A stretch of 64,000 nt of DNA from Paenibacillus xylanexedens (GTDB lineage Bacteria; Bacillota; Bacilli; Paenibacillales; Paenibacillaceae). The position numbers and the translations under genes were made by a program. Location: positions 930,001 through 994,000 of the forward strand of contig NZ_CP018620.1 in NCBI RefSeq assembly GCF_001908275.1, written 5' to 3'. Below, piece by piece: positions 8,386-16,345 of this stretch. Positions within the stretch are counted from its first letter, which is position 1. Each line of letters starts with the position of its first letter. The notes under the pieces are model-generated. The model was given only the letters and a program-made list of their open reading frames with translations. It was not told where the DNA came from and did no database searches.

Positions 8386-8564
8386 TGATCGATTATCGCA
8401 AAGTAAAAACGGTAGTGTGGACACCAGAGCAGATAGCAAATCACTTGAAGGTAATTGGGGCTGAGCATCCACCAAAACGGCCTGACAAGCTGCAAAAGGC
8501 TGTAACTGCTCCGCAACAGCATAATGGTAACAGTAGGTACTACAAACGTGGAGGTGAGTGGTAG
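8385..8564 (+). CDS. small hypothetical phage protein (59 aa)
   Basis: ATG 8385 overlaps the previous stop (TGATG); GGGAGGA is upstream. The protein begins MIDYRKVKTVVWTPEQIANH and ends in a basic Gly-rich tail. No family recognised. Its stop is immediately followed by the next TTG-initiated frame, so it belongs to a chain of coupled small genes. Confidence 0.52.
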   Translation: MIDYRKVKTVVWTPEQIANHLKVIGAEHPPKRPDKLQKAVTAPQQHNGNSRYYKRGGEW

Positions 8565-8690
8565 TTGGAAAGGAATTTTAGAGCATTGCTTTTAGAATAC
8601 GGATATCCGGAAGACTTGGTAAGTGGATGGAGTGCTGAAGACTGTGAAGCGGAGTGGGATCAATTTTGCAGTAAGGTCCTCCAGGAATAA
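8565..8690 (+). CDS. very small hypothetical protein (41 aa)
   Basis: TTG start with GGAGGTG about 9 bp upstream (8549-8555) and no gap to the previous gene. Acidic, Trp-rich for its size (GWSAEDCEAEWDQFC). Coding status rests on the ribosome site and tight spacing only. Confidence 0.42.
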   Translation: MERNFRALLLEYGYPEDLVSGWSAEDCEAEWDQFCSKVLQE

Positions 8691-8697
8691 CAAATAT

Positions 8698-8726
8698 CCC
8701 CCGCAAGCTTGGCGGCACGGCGGGGG
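8698..8726 (+). terminator. hairpin after the early operon
   Basis: CCCCCGC pairs with GCGGGGG over a 15-base loop just after the last small early gene and before arpU. There is no T-run, so it may be a weak terminator or an mRNA-end stabiliser. Confidence 0.45.
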
Positions 8727-8740
8727 AAACATCAAATAAA

Positions 8741-8768
8741 CCTCACCAAAAATTATAACACGGTGAGG
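8741..8768 (+). promoter_or_regulatory. inverted repeat covering the arpU ribosome site
   Basis: CCTCACC at 8741-8747 is the exact complement of GGTGAGG at 8762-8768, and the right arm is part of the GAGGGG ribosome site of arpU (ATG 8777). If it folds in the mRNA it would hide the ribosome site and slow translation of the late regulator. The same arms could instead be a DNA operator. Confidence 0.5.
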
Positions 8769-8776
8769 GGATCAAA

Positions 8777-9259
8777 ATGGGGAAACGCCGAAAAAACAAC
8801 TTACAATTAACTTTTAACATACTGCCGATCGACGAGAAAGCTACCCGCCGCGCTGTGGAAGAATTTATTGAAACCGTTCGTCAGTACCGGCAGATCGGGT
8901 TCGTTAGACGTGAGGCAGCAATCACGCAGGCTTATGTATATAGAGAACATCAATCCACTAATGCAATCAGCAAACAGACTGAACGGATTGCAATTTATAA
9001 TGTCGATAAAGAGGCTGAACTGAAGGAAAAGGATCGGTTACTCAGTTTGGCAATGGAGAGACTTTCTTCAATACAATGTGATGTCATCCAGCGAAGTTAT
9101 TTAGATAACGAGGGTGAGTATGATGCGATTATTTCAGGAGAACTGGGATTAAGTGATAGGACATTTCGTAGGGTTAAAACCGAAGGGCTAAATATTTTAG
9201 GTTCAGCTTTGGGACTTGAAGTGTATTTTGAATCAAAAGAAGAAATTGGGGTCGGCTAA
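8777..9259 (+). CDS. arpU: ArpU-family late transcriptional regulator
   Basis: 160 aa, resembling ArpU-type regulators that switch on packaging and lysis genes in Firmicutes phages. The C-terminal part (DVIQRSYLDNE, ELGLSDRTFRRVKTEGL) looks like a sigma-region-4-type helix-turn-helix. It sits between the early operon and the late genes, the usual place. Translation may be restrained by the hairpin over its ribosome site. Confidence 0.8.
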   Translation: MGKRRKNNLQLTFNILPIDEKATRRAVEEFIETVRQYRQIGFVRREAAITQAYVYREHQSTNAISKQTERIAIYNVDKEAELKEKDRLLSLAMERLSSIQCDVIQRSYLDNEGEYDAIISGELGLSDRTFRRVKTEGLNILGSALGLEVYFESKEEIGVG

Positions 9260-9318
9260 ATGCCGGCCTATTCCTATTTTCCTTTTTTTCCGATATATGT
9301 TTAAAAGGGGGAGTTCAT

Positions 9319-9957
9319 TTGGGATTTAAATATTCAAGTGCGAGTAGATATTTATTAATGAAACATGGAGCTACTGGGAGTTTCTTTAAGTGTTTCGGCT
9401 CAATTAGTTTGAACACATCCTCGGAACTAAAAAAGAGGATAAAAGAGAAGCATCCTAATTTAGATGAGTTGGGTGTAATTAGAAGCGGAATTACTACTCA
9501 AGCTGAGATAGCTAAGCAAATTAATCTTATTTGGGTTATTGTTACATTCGTGTTAACTGCTATCTTATCTCCAACTGTTTTTTATTTAGGACAAGGTCTA
9601 AAACCTGTTGATTGGCAACATGAGAAAAATATGTACCTCTATAAAGAAGCACTAGTCCCAGTGGAAAGTCTTGAGGAAAAAGCGGAATATATAACAGAGG
9701 CTATATTAAAAGAGTCAGCAGACTACGCAAAATATATAAGTAGCCTTCAAGATGCTCATGGGAGAATGCTGATTATAGTTATGATGATGCTACTATTAAG
9801 CTTTTCGCTATTCTTTCTGAGATACCAGTGGATCATAAGTTTAAAAGATTGTATAGATAGCGCTTATATGGAACAAGAAAAATTTCTTAAAGATGTGAAG
9901 GAATCAAGTAAGAACATAAAGGAGGAAAGAGAGAATCGTTTGAAGAAAAAAAAGTGA
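9319..9957 (+). CDS. two-helix membrane protein of unknown function (212 aa)
   Basis: TTG start with AAAAGGGGGAG upstream. Transmembrane segments at about residues 69-91 and 149-168 flank a charged extracellular or cytoplasmic loop, and the C-terminal 40 residues form a Lys/Glu-rich coiled-coil-like tail. The region is AT-rich compared with neighbours. Not a recognised phage structural gene; probably a moron, and a superinfection-exclusion role is a guess. Confidence 0.62.
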   Translation: MGFKYSSASRYLLMKHGATGSFFKCFGSISLNTSSELKKRIKEKHPNLDELGVIRSGITTQAEIAKQINLIWVIVTFVLTAILSPTVFYLGQGLKPVDWQHEKNMYLYKEALVPVESLEEKAEYITEAILKESADYAKYISSLQDAHGRMLIIVMMMLLLSFSLFFLRYQWIISLKDCIDSAYMEQEKFLKDVKESSKNIKEERENRLKKKK

Positions 9958-10110
9958 CCTATTTTTGACCGATATATGGCCATATGATGGCCGTTCGTTG
10001 GACTTTAGGCGTGATATATTTGTATTGTGGAAATCGAGCGAGAATGAAACGCACAGCTGCACATGCGGCATATGACTGGGGCGTTCCTCTTCTCGCCTTT
10101 TTTTCAAAAA

Positions 10111-10527
10111 TTAGAAGATTAATTGTTTCAATGTTTTCAAAAGCAAATTTGAGTAAATTAGCAAAATGATTATCAATACTACAATCATTGTTCTCCCCAT
10201 TAATGCTGAGTAAAATTCATTTAAAATGAAGGAGACGATTAGAATCATGAGATTTAATAAAACATAAAACACTGTAATGTATATAAAATCCAGAATGTCC
10301 TGTTTTATTTTTCTATCTTGTCTTGTATTATGCGAAGCTAGTGCTGCTACTGCTGCCAGTAACGCTGAATAACCAATGGCAAGTGTAAAATTAACAGACG
10401 TTACTTTCTCAAATATTTCACTAAGGTTGTTTATATCGTTAGTACCTTTAAATAAAAACACTACTGCAAAAAACAAAACAGCAAATGAAACAAAAAGTGT
10501 AGCAGACGTTAAAAGTTTTGTATGCAT
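10111..10527 (-). CDS. four-helix membrane protein (138 aa)
   Basis: Reverse-strand gene with GGGGGGAT before the ATG. Four hydrophobic segments at about residues 7-26, 46-65, 82-104 and 113-131; SHNTRQDRKIKQD forms the central charged loop. It is AT-rich and inserted against phage transcription. No family recognised; it resembles other prophage moron membrane proteins only in size and setting. Confidence 0.62.
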   Translation of the reverse strand: MHTKLLTSATLFVSFAVLFFAVVFLFKGTNDINNLSEIFEKVTSVNFTLAIGYSALLAAVAALASHNTRQDRKIKQDILDFIYITVFYVLLNLMILIVSFILNEFYSALMGRTMIVVLIIILLIYSNLLLKTLKQLIF

Positions 10528-10891
10528 GAAATCCCCCCAAAAAACAATATTTTATAAACAATATCATCTATTTAAATTCTTTACTATGAACTAACAAATA
10601 GTTTTTCAAAGTATGAAATAGCGAGGGATTCAAAGGAAATCGTGTGCTAGATCGTTGTGATCGAGTTTAATCTTCCTTTTTTCGCTTGACTTGATTTTGA
10701 CAGCTTCAGTAAAATGGTCTTGTTCTTCCTCTATAGTTACAAAGCACGTATGCATTTAAAGCAAAGAGCGCAGCGTTTTTGCGGCGACCGTTTCGGGCGC
10801 ATGCTTTTTAGGACGTAACACCAACTTCATACATAACACATTTAAAGTCGTTCCTTCACTGGATCGGCTTTTTTTCATTGGAGGAATTGAA
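10528..10891. other. non-coding stretch of about 360 bp
   Basis: No supported gene. The left part (10540-10600) is AT-rich and probably carries the promoter of the leftward membrane-protein gene. A T-rich run at 10869-10876 precedes the next small gene. I see no confident promoter or hairpin. Confidence 0.4.
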
Positions 10892-11035
10892 GTGATCAGC
10901 AGAAGACGGAAGAAGATACGCATTCGTCCTAACAAGCAGCCTGAGAAATGCAAAGGTTGTGTATGGGGCAGATGGGATGGAGTGAAGCAGTTTTGTAGTA
11001 GACCTGTTTGTTCTAAAGAGGAAAAATCTTCCTGA
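10892..11035 (+). CDS. small Cys-rich phage protein (47 aa)
   Basis: GTG 10892 with TTGGAGGAA upstream. The basic start MISRRRKKIRIR is followed by CKGC (20-23) and CSRPVC (35-40), a four-cysteine zinc-finger-like pattern with CVWGRWDGV between. Tiny zinc-binding proteins of this type are common in Firmicutes phages; no function is known. Confidence 0.58.
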   Translation: MISRRRKKIRIRPNKQPEKCKGCVWGRWDGVKQFCSRPVCSKEEKSS

Positions 11036-11069
11036 TGTCGAATTATGATGTCGAGAGGAGGTGCTGTTA

Positions 11070-11270
11070 ATGGGATACAGAGATATTCTAGATAAAATAA
11101 CAAAGATATATCCTGAGCTTATCGATCAAGATATAGCTGATATCATCCGCTCAACAGGTACGCAACATCCCTTTTGGAAAAAAGTCGAGAAACTGGATGA
11201 TGCGATAAAAGGGAAAATGGAGCAAACAAGATTGACTGAACTGTCTAAAGAATTAGGTCTACGAAAGTAA
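11070..11270 (+). CDS. hypothetical phage protein (66 aa)
   Basis: The strong GAGAGGAGG at 11052-11060 fits the ATG at 11070 rather than the GTG at 11061. Helical, charged protein (MGYRDILDKITKIYPELI), followed directly by a terminator. No family recognised. Confidence 0.6.
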   Translation: MGYRDILDKITKIYPELIDQDIADIIRSTGTQHPFWKKVEKLDDAIKGKMEQTRLTELSKELGLRK

Positions 11271-11280
11271 TAACACATTA

Positions 11281-11303
11281 AGCATCCTTCGGGGTGCTTT
11301 TTC
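11281..11303 (+). terminator. Rho-independent terminator
   Basis: AGCATCC-TTCG-GGGTGCT hairpin with a UUCG tetraloop followed by a T-run, ten bases after the stop of the 66-aa gene. Confidence 0.85.
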
Positions 11304-11401
11304 TATATCAAAACGAATCTAAATTGTTTGCAACCATAATATCCCAAAGCGCGTATATCATCTCTAGCACGTTCTAATAGTGTTAGGGGAGGTGGATTGT
11401 A

Positions 11402-11641
11402 ATGGTTATTGTGAAAACGTATCTCCAAGAATCTAATGGATCATCTGAAAGTTGGAATGATCATGAACTTGAATTAAATGAAGCGCAAGTTGCAGCATTG
11501 TTGAGTTCTGATTTAATTGAGTATCCAAAAGCCCATTCGACGGGAACATCTTCAGTAACGGTTAAATTAGTTGGTAAGGAGTTTTCTTTGTATAACTTAA
11601 AAAAGCCTTATTGGAAACTTACATTTAGAACAGTTGAGTAA
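11402..11641 (+). CDS. hypothetical phage protein (79 aa)
   Basis: AGGGGAGGTGG precedes the ATG. Beta-rich small protein (VIVKTYLQES, VTVKLVGKEFSLYNL). Bracketed by terminators on both sides together with the next gene, so the two may be one transcript with its own promoter. No family recognised. Confidence 0.58.
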   Translation: MVIVKTYLQESNGSSESWNDHELELNEAQVAALLSSDLIEYPKAHSTGTSSVTVKLVGKEFSLYNLKKPYWKLTFRTVE

Positions 11642-11668
11642 TAATCCATAGAATGGGAGTGGATCATT

Positions 11669-11992
11669 TTGTCTAAATATTTTGATATTTTACAAAAATT
11701 CGATTCTGTTATTGATTGTTACGAAATTGTAGGTGAGTGGGAGATATGGGTTAAACATGATCACATTGGGCATCAGCTGGTCAAAATAAAAGTTAAGTTA
11801 GGCAAAGATGGGCAGTATCACTTTGACACAAGCCACTTGTATAAAGGGACTGGACAATCTGGTCCTTACAGAATGTCCAGGTCACACGGTAGTAGTGTAA
11901 GTGAAGCTTTAGATAGTGCCATGATGCAACTCTTTATGTTCTTCAAAAAAGAAGACGAGGATGCTAAATGGATACTTAATGAATTTTATTAA
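11669..11992 (+). CDS. hypothetical phage protein (107 aa)
   Basis: TTG start with GGGAGTGG upstream. Soluble protein with a His/Gly-rich middle (YHFDTSHLYKGTGQSGPYR) and a C-terminal helix (SEALDSAMMQLFMFFKKED). A strong terminator follows immediately. No family recognised. Confidence 0.58.
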   Translation: MSKYFDILQKFDSVIDCYEIVGEWEIWVKHDHIGHQLVKIKVKLGKDGQYHFDTSHLYKGTGQSGPYRMSRSHGSSVSEALDSAMMQLFMFFKKEDEDAKWILNEFY

Positions 11993-12023
11993 GAAAAAGC
12001 ACCCATTGTGGTGCTTTTTCTTT
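11993..12023 (+). terminator. Rho-independent terminator
   Basis: GAAAAAGCACC and GGTGCTTTTTC form an 11-bp perfect stem around a six-base loop, right after the stop. The A-run on the left also makes it usable from the other strand. Confidence 0.88.
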
Positions 12024-12213
12024 TGCTCTCATATGACAGAATGTGCGCCGTTCTGAGCTTCTTTATATGAGAACGTCCGTTTGCAGGGATCAGTTCATTG
12101 AAGAGCGGAGAACAGCGTCTGAGTGAGCCTACGCATGCATATGAGGTCATCCAAACGTTGAAACCAACTCAACTTAATTCTATGGTATTATTGCCCAAAG
12201 GGATGGTGTTCAA

Positions 12214-12639
12214 ATGGAACAGTTAATCACAATTGAGCAATTGGAAGAGTTGTCGCAGGAACAAAAGAATAATCTTAGAGATTGGTGGTATGCAAGTAAT
12301 CCCGGCAGGTTTGACTTGTATGTGGTGTTGTACAAGTACGACGATGGGTTGAAGTACGAAGGGCCATTTGTTAATTCAGGAGTAAGGGATTTTGCTGAAG
12401 ACTTCACTACAGGCGAAGCACTTCCTCTTCTCTCCATCGGGCAGATGATCGAGATCATAAAGTTTAAGGCTCTGAGTGAGTTTACTTTCAAACATAGTCA
12501 TGATACGAGATATGACTATAACAAATGGGATATACCGCAATTTCAATTGCCTGATGGTGGACTAAGCCATTACATAATCCATCCAGAGTTGCGTGATGGC
12601 TTATGGTTGGCGGTTAAAACAGTTCTTAATTATAAGTAA
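12214..12639 (+). CDS. hypothetical phage protein (141 aa)
   Basis: AAAGGGATGG precedes the ATG. Trp-rich acidic protein (LRDWWYASNPGRFDLYVV, LPLLSIGQMIEIIKF); the last 25 residues (HPELRDGLWLAVKTVL) form a helix. Followed by a terminator, so an independent transcription unit. The 190 bp before it hold nothing I can name. Confidence 0.6.
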   Translation: MEQLITIEQLEELSQEQKNNLRDWWYASNPGRFDLYVVLYKYDDGLKYEGPFVNSGVRDFAEDFTTGEALPLLSIGQMIEIIKFKALSEFTFKHSHDTRYDYNKWDIPQFQLPDGGLSHYIIHPELRDGLWLAVKTVLNYK

Positions 12640-12652
12640 ATATGATTAGCGA

Positions 12653-12681
12653 GGACGAGCCTTTGAGCTGGTCCTTTTTTA
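12653..12681 (+). terminator. Rho-independent terminator
   Basis: GGACGAGC pairs with GCTGGTCC (one mismatch) and is followed by six T. Its T-run overlaps the stop codon of the leftward small gene. Confidence 0.75.
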
Positions 12682-12810
12682 TTTCTTCATTCTTCTTGTA
12701 ATCTCTCGTTGCCCGAGATACCAAAAATAAACCTTAAGTGCGACGAGTAGATCAGGCAATGTGTCACTCAGTAGAGTGTGTAAGAGTTCATAAATCATTT
12801 CGTTTGTCAT
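12679..12810 (-). CDS. small leftward protein (43 aa), possibly membrane-active
   Basis: Frame MTNEMIYELLHTLLSDTLPD...WYLGQREITRRMKK on the reverse strand, ATG at 12810 with TAGGAGG nine bases upstream. The middle (LLVALKVYFWYL) is hydrophobic and the C-terminus basic, a profile shared by small toxins and small membrane proteins. It is divergent from the ParB-methylase gene and convergent with a terminator. Real translation is supported only by the ribosome site. Confidence 0.48.
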   Translation of the reverse strand: MTNEMIYELLHTLLSDTLPDLLVALKVYFWYLGQREITRRMKK

Positions 12811-12906
12811 GTGGATATTCCTCCTAATTGTTTTGTCAGCTTAACAATCGGAGCATCCCCCCAGATAGTTGCTGAGAGTTTGGAATTTAATTTTGAGGTG
12901 ATGGAT

Positions 12907-14211
12907 ATGTATATCAGAATCGTGCCGATCGATCAGATTAATGCAGCAGCCTACAACCCCCGTGTTGACCTTCAGCCAGGCGATCCCGAGTACGAGAAGC
13001 TTCGCCGCAGCATAGAGGAATTCGGCTATGTGGAGCCAATCGTCTGGAATGAACGCACCGGGAACATGGTCGGCGGTCATCAACGGTATAAGATCATGGT
13101 CAATGAGCTTGGCCATACTGAGCTGCAGGTATCCGTGGTGGATCTGGACGATCAGCAGGAAAGGCTCCTGAATATTGCTTTGAATAAGGTTTCGGGACGC
13201 TGGGATGATGAAGCTTTGGGCAAGTTGTTGGACGAATTGCAGGACAGCGGGGCAGATTTAACACTGTCTGGCTTTGACCAGGAGGAATTTGAGGACTTAA
13301 TTGCAGAGTTCGGTACTATACCTGATACGGAAATTGAAGTTCCAGTCACTGAGGATGATTTTGACGTTCAAGGTGCATTGGACAATATCAGCGAGCCTGA
13401 GACACAACTGGGAGACATTTGGCAGCTCGGCCCACACCGTCTAATGTGCGGAGATTCAACCAGTGAAGAGGATGTCGGTTGCCTGATGGATGGGGAGCTG
13501 GCCGACCTGGTAGTGACTGACCCACCTTACAACGTTGCTATTGAAAGCGACTCTGCCCGCTTGGCTGCAGATGGACGAAGCAGCATACAGAACGACGATA
13601 TGCCCGCAGAGGAATTTGTGGGCTTTTTGCATGCAGTTTTTGAACGTTATGCCAGTTTGATGGGTCCGGCAGCAGGTATTTATGTTTTCCATCCCTCTTC
13701 CTATCAGCGTGAATTTGAAGATGCAATGAACGCTGCAGGTATCACGGTCTGCAGTCAGTGCGTGTGGGTTAAGAATGCTGCATCATTCGGCTGGTCACAG
13801 TACCGCTGGCAGCATGAACCTGTTTTCTATGCTCACTTAAAGAAGAAAGCCCCCTCTTGGTACGGGGATCGTCGCCAAAGCACTGTATGGCGTTCGGGGT
13901 TGATGATGGAGGGGCCAGAGCCATCGACGGTTTGGGAAGTCTCCCGCGGGAATGTTGGCAAATACGTTCATCCAACACAAAAGCCACTGGAGCTCTTGGC
14001 CATTCCGATCAAGAACAGTAGCCGACCTGGGAACACGGTTGTGGATCTCTTTGGCGGTAGCGGGTCAACGCTTATGACTTGTGATCAAATGGATCGCCTT
14101 TGCAGAACGATGGAAATTGATCCTAAGTTCTGCGATGTAATCAAGCAGCGGTACCAGGAGTCCACCGGCATTGAGCCTGTACTTATTCATCGTGTTATTC
14201 CCACGACATAA
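12907..14211 (+). CDS. ParB-domain DNA methyltransferase
   Basis: Residues 1-100 are a ParB/Sulfiredoxin-like N-terminal domain (AAYNPR, GGHQRYKIM); the rest is a beta-class amino-methyltransferase with DPPYNV at 205-210 and FGGSGST near 395. The two-domain layout is typical of phage-encoded N6-adenine or N4-cytosine methylases. I take ATG 12907 (GAGGTG at 12895-12900); ATG 12901 and an upstream GTG 12811 are alternatives. 434 aa. Probable role: phage DNA modification before packaging. Followed by two hairpins, then the packaging region. Confidence 0.88.
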   Translation: MYIRIVPIDQINAAAYNPRVDLQPGDPEYEKLRRSIEEFGYVEPIVWNERTGNMVGGHQRYKIMVNELGHTELQVSVVDLDDQQERLLNIALNKVSGRWDDEALGKLLDELQDSGADLTLSGFDQEEFEDLIAEFGTIPDTEIEVPVTEDDFDVQGALDNISEPETQLGDIWQLGPHRLMCGDSTSEEDVGCLMDGELADLVVTDPPYNVAIESDSARLAADGRSSIQNDDMPAEEFVGFLHAVFERYASLMGPAAGIYVFHPSSYQREFEDAMNAAGITVCSQCVWVKNAASFGWSQYRWQHEPVFYAHLKKKAPSWYGDRRQSTVWRSGLMMEGPEPSTVWEVSRGNVGKYVHPTQKPLELLAIPIKNSSRPGNTVVDLFGGSGSTLMTCDQMDRLCRTMEIDPKFCDVIKQRYQESTGIEPVLIHRVIPTT

Positions 14212-14217
14212 TTAAAA

Positions 14218-14239
14218 GGAGGACGCGGTAACGTCCTCC
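14218..14239 (+). terminator. hairpin after the methylase gene
   Basis: GGAGGACG and CGTCCTCC form a perfect 8-bp stem over a six-base loop, 6 bp after the methylase stop. No T-run, so terminator activity is uncertain. Confidence 0.5.
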
Positions 14240-14264
14240 CATCAACCCAGGGTATCCCCCGGCT

Positions 14265-14313
14265 GAGATAGCGGCCCGCCGCGCGCGGCATTTATCGACA
14301 CCGCCGCTATCTC
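14265..14313 (+). promoter_or_regulatory. nested long hairpin ahead of the packaging region
   Basis: GAGATAGCGGC (14265-14275) is the exact complement of GCCGCTATCTC (14303-14313). The loop contains a 12-base perfect palindrome GCCGCGCGCGGC (14277-14288). Only GTTTTCC follows. It could be a terminator, an RNA control element, or a packaging-related site close to terS. Confidence 0.5.
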
Positions 14314-14347
14314 GTTTTCCATCATAACGGAAAGTCGGGGATTCCAC

Positions 14348-14557
14348 ATGAGAACACAAGATGAAATTTTGTTGCAGCACGAACTCGAAGTCGCCGAGGG
14401 TATCCTTGAGAGTAAGGAGCAATACAGGAAGATCGTCAAGGCATCAATTGCCCAGTGGGTGAAAGACCTGCAGGCTGGAAATATAAAGATGCAGACTGTC
14501 CAGGACCTGGAACGTCTCATTGAATTGGATATCAAGCTTCAACAGGATGATTTTTGA
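14348..14557 (+). CDS. hypothetical phage protein (69 aa)
   Basis: All-helical small protein (LLQHELEVAEGILESKEQY, VQDLERLIELDIKLQQDD) just before the packaging genes. The ribosome site is poor (CGGGG). It overlaps no neighbour and is followed by a convergent membrane gene. No family recognised. Confidence 0.58.
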   Translation: MRTQDEILLQHELEVAEGILESKEQYRKIVKASIAQWVKDLQAGNIKMQTVQDLERLIELDIKLQQDDF

Positions 14558-14570
14558 TCTAATATAGATA

Positions 14571-14993
14571 TTACTTTTCTATTACCTCATCTATTAGGTT
14601 GATAATAATAGTATATGTTGTAATTATTCTGGAACTTTTACTGAGCTGTTTAGTAATCTTCTCTGCTAACACTGCACATACAAGAATAACAAGAACAAGG
14701 AATACAATAAAATATTTAATCAGAGGTTCTTGGGGGTTGTATATACTTGAAATTAAACTAATTAAGCATGCTAATAGTGAGATTACTATAGCCATAATGG
14801 TTAGGAAATTTCCTATCATTCCTGCAGAGGATAACTGACTCTGGTAATAAATTTTAGCATCCTTCAAATCTTCCTCACTCATTTTGGTTGCAATCATTAA
14901 TAGGTGTGTTCTAGCTATCTTTATATCTTCAGGAGTTTGAGCTTTCTTTTTCATAAAGTATTTCTCAATCTCTTTTATTCTTTCATATGACAT
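14571..14993 (-). CDS. two-helix membrane protein (140 aa)
   Basis: Leftward gene with AGGAGG upstream of the ATG. N-terminal 55 residues are charged and helical, then hydrophobic segments at about 59-82 and 91-111, and a C-terminal tail. AT-rich, against phage transcription, between a small phage gene and the packaging genes: a second moron-like insertion of the same style as the genes at 9.3 and 10.1 kb. Function unknown. Confidence 0.62.
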   Translation of the reverse strand: MSYERIKEIEKYFMKKKAQTPEDIKIARTHLLMIATKMSEEDLKDAKIYYQSQLSSAGMIGNFLTIMAIVISLLACLISLISSIYNPQEPLIKYFIVFLVLVILVCAVLAEKITKQLSKSSRIITTYTIIINLIDEVIEK

Positions 14994-15130
14994 GGTCCAT
15001 GGCCTCCTATTGTTATGAGAAATTTATCGGTGTGAGTGAAGCATAAAATTAGTATATTACGGTGATGGGATGGATGGATACAACTAGCGAAATGAAGAAA
15101 TTTACAATGTAACAGAATGGAGGAATTCAT

Positions 15131-15400
15131 GTGTCCGTTAAAAGCTATCAAAAGATCATTCCGGCTACGGCCATTCAGTTTGAGGGAAACAGCTCGACAC
15201 ATACAGATGAGATCTTCACTTTTGTTCAGTTTCCCATTTCAATCAATCTGGCGGGAAATGTTGTAGAGCTTCGAGTGATCGTTGACCCGTTGAAACCCTT
15301 GGTGGTGCTTGTCGGGGATTATATTGTTAAGGACGCAGCCGGGACACTGAAACACATGAAGCAGGCTGAATTTGAAGCTGAATACAATGTAGTGAAATAG
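15131..15400 (+). CDS. hypothetical phage protein (89 aa)
   Basis: GTG start with TGGAGGA upstream. Beta-rich protein (KIIPATAIQFEG, VVELRVIVDPLKPLVVLVGD) followed by MKQAEFEAEYN. The pattern 'ATAIQFEG...GDYIVK...F...Y' is common in small phage proteins that gate or decorate, but no function is established. A small imperfect hairpin (GTGAC...GTCAC) separates it from terS. Confidence 0.62.
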   Translation: MSVKSYQKIIPATAIQFEGNSSTHTDEIFTFVQFPISINLAGNVVELRVIVDPLKPLVVLVGDYIVKDAAGTLKHMKQAEFEAEYNVVK

Positions 15401-15457
15401 GGGCTGTGACGGGCGACTGTCACGGTCCTTCTTTGTTGGGGGTGGTGATGAATGTAG

Positions 15458-16345
15458 ATGGCCAGAGTGAGAAGTCCTGAACGGGACAAGGCAAAACTGA
15501 TGTGGCTGGAGAGCGGCGGGTCGATGAAGTTAAAGGACATCGCCGCCGCTCTTTCTGTTGGGGAGACTCAGATCCGAAAGTGGAAGTCTCAGGACGGTTG
15601 GGCGGCTGAATTGAATAGTAACGTTACCATTGAAACCATTAGTAACGTTACCAAACGCGGAGCGCCCAAAGGTAACAAGAACGCTGTTGGGAATCGCGGG
15701 GGAGCACCGCCAGGGAATAAACGTGCTGTCGGCAATAAAGGCGGAAACGGTGGACCATACGGGAATAAGAAAGCCGTAACCACAGGTGAATATGAAACCA
15801 TTTGGCTTGATGCTTTGGAAGATGACGAGCTGGATCTCATCGATCTGATTGATACTGACCCGATTCTACAGGCTGATGAAGCCATAATGAAGTTTGAGAT
15901 CCGCGAACGTAGGATGTTGCTTCGGATCAAGAGACTGACCGACGGTCTGACCGAGAGGGAACGGCGTGTTCTTTACGAGCTCAAATCAATCAAGGAAGCC
16001 ATGACGGTTCATGATGAAATGACGGGTAAAACGAAGACCATTCCTGTGACACGAACGGAGCTGGTCGAATCTCAGGTAGAAGAAAAGACCTTCCGCGTAA
16101 TCGATGACATCATTTCACTTGAAGAAGCGTTAACCCGTGTGCAGACTCAGAAGCTAAAGGCAATTGAGATGAAGGCCAGACTCCTGGACGAAGAGAAACG
16201 CGTCCGGATTGAGATGCTGAAACATGAGCTGATGATCAAACGCGGCGGTACTGAACCAGATAAAGTTGAGGATGACGGCTTTATGGATGCTCTGAGGGGA
16301 CGAGCTGCGGAGGTGTGGGCTAAAGATGGCAACACTGAAGCTTAA
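15458..16345 (+). CDS. xtmA: terminase small subunit (PBSX XtmA-like)
   Basis: Recognises phage DNA for packaging. The N-terminal HTH (MKLKDIAAALSVGETQIRKW) binds DNA; a Gly/Asn-rich linker at about 65-105 repeats GNKNAVG-like units, a hallmark of PBSX-type small terminases; the C-terminal half is a helical oligomerisation region. It overlaps the large subunit gene by 20 bp. The ATG at 15458 lies after GGGGGTGG. Confidence 0.9.
   Translation: MARVRSPERDKAKLMWLESGGSMKLKDIAAALSVGETQIRKWKSQDGWAAELNSNVTIETISNVTKRGAPKGNKNAVGNRGGAPPGNKRAVGNKGGNGGPYGNKKAVTTGEYETIWLDALEDDELDLIDLIDTDPILQADEAIMKFEIRERRMLLRIKRLTDGLTERERRVLYELKSIKEAMTVHDEMTGKTKTIPVTRTELVESQVEEKTFRVIDDIISLEEALTRVQTQKLKAIEMKARLLDEEKRVRIEMLKHELMIKRGGTEPDKVEDDGFMDALRGRAAEVWAKDGNTEA

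Noticed and set aside
9984..10169. Open frame of 61 codons on the plus strand (MMAVRWTLGVIYLY...)
   Set aside because: No ribosome site, overlaps the end of the leftward membrane gene, and the composition looks non-coding.
12811..12906. Longer start (GTG 12811) for the ParB-methylase
   Set aside because: The added residues do not look like the ParB domain and the ribosome site of the small leftward gene lies there; GAGGTG before 12907 fits better.
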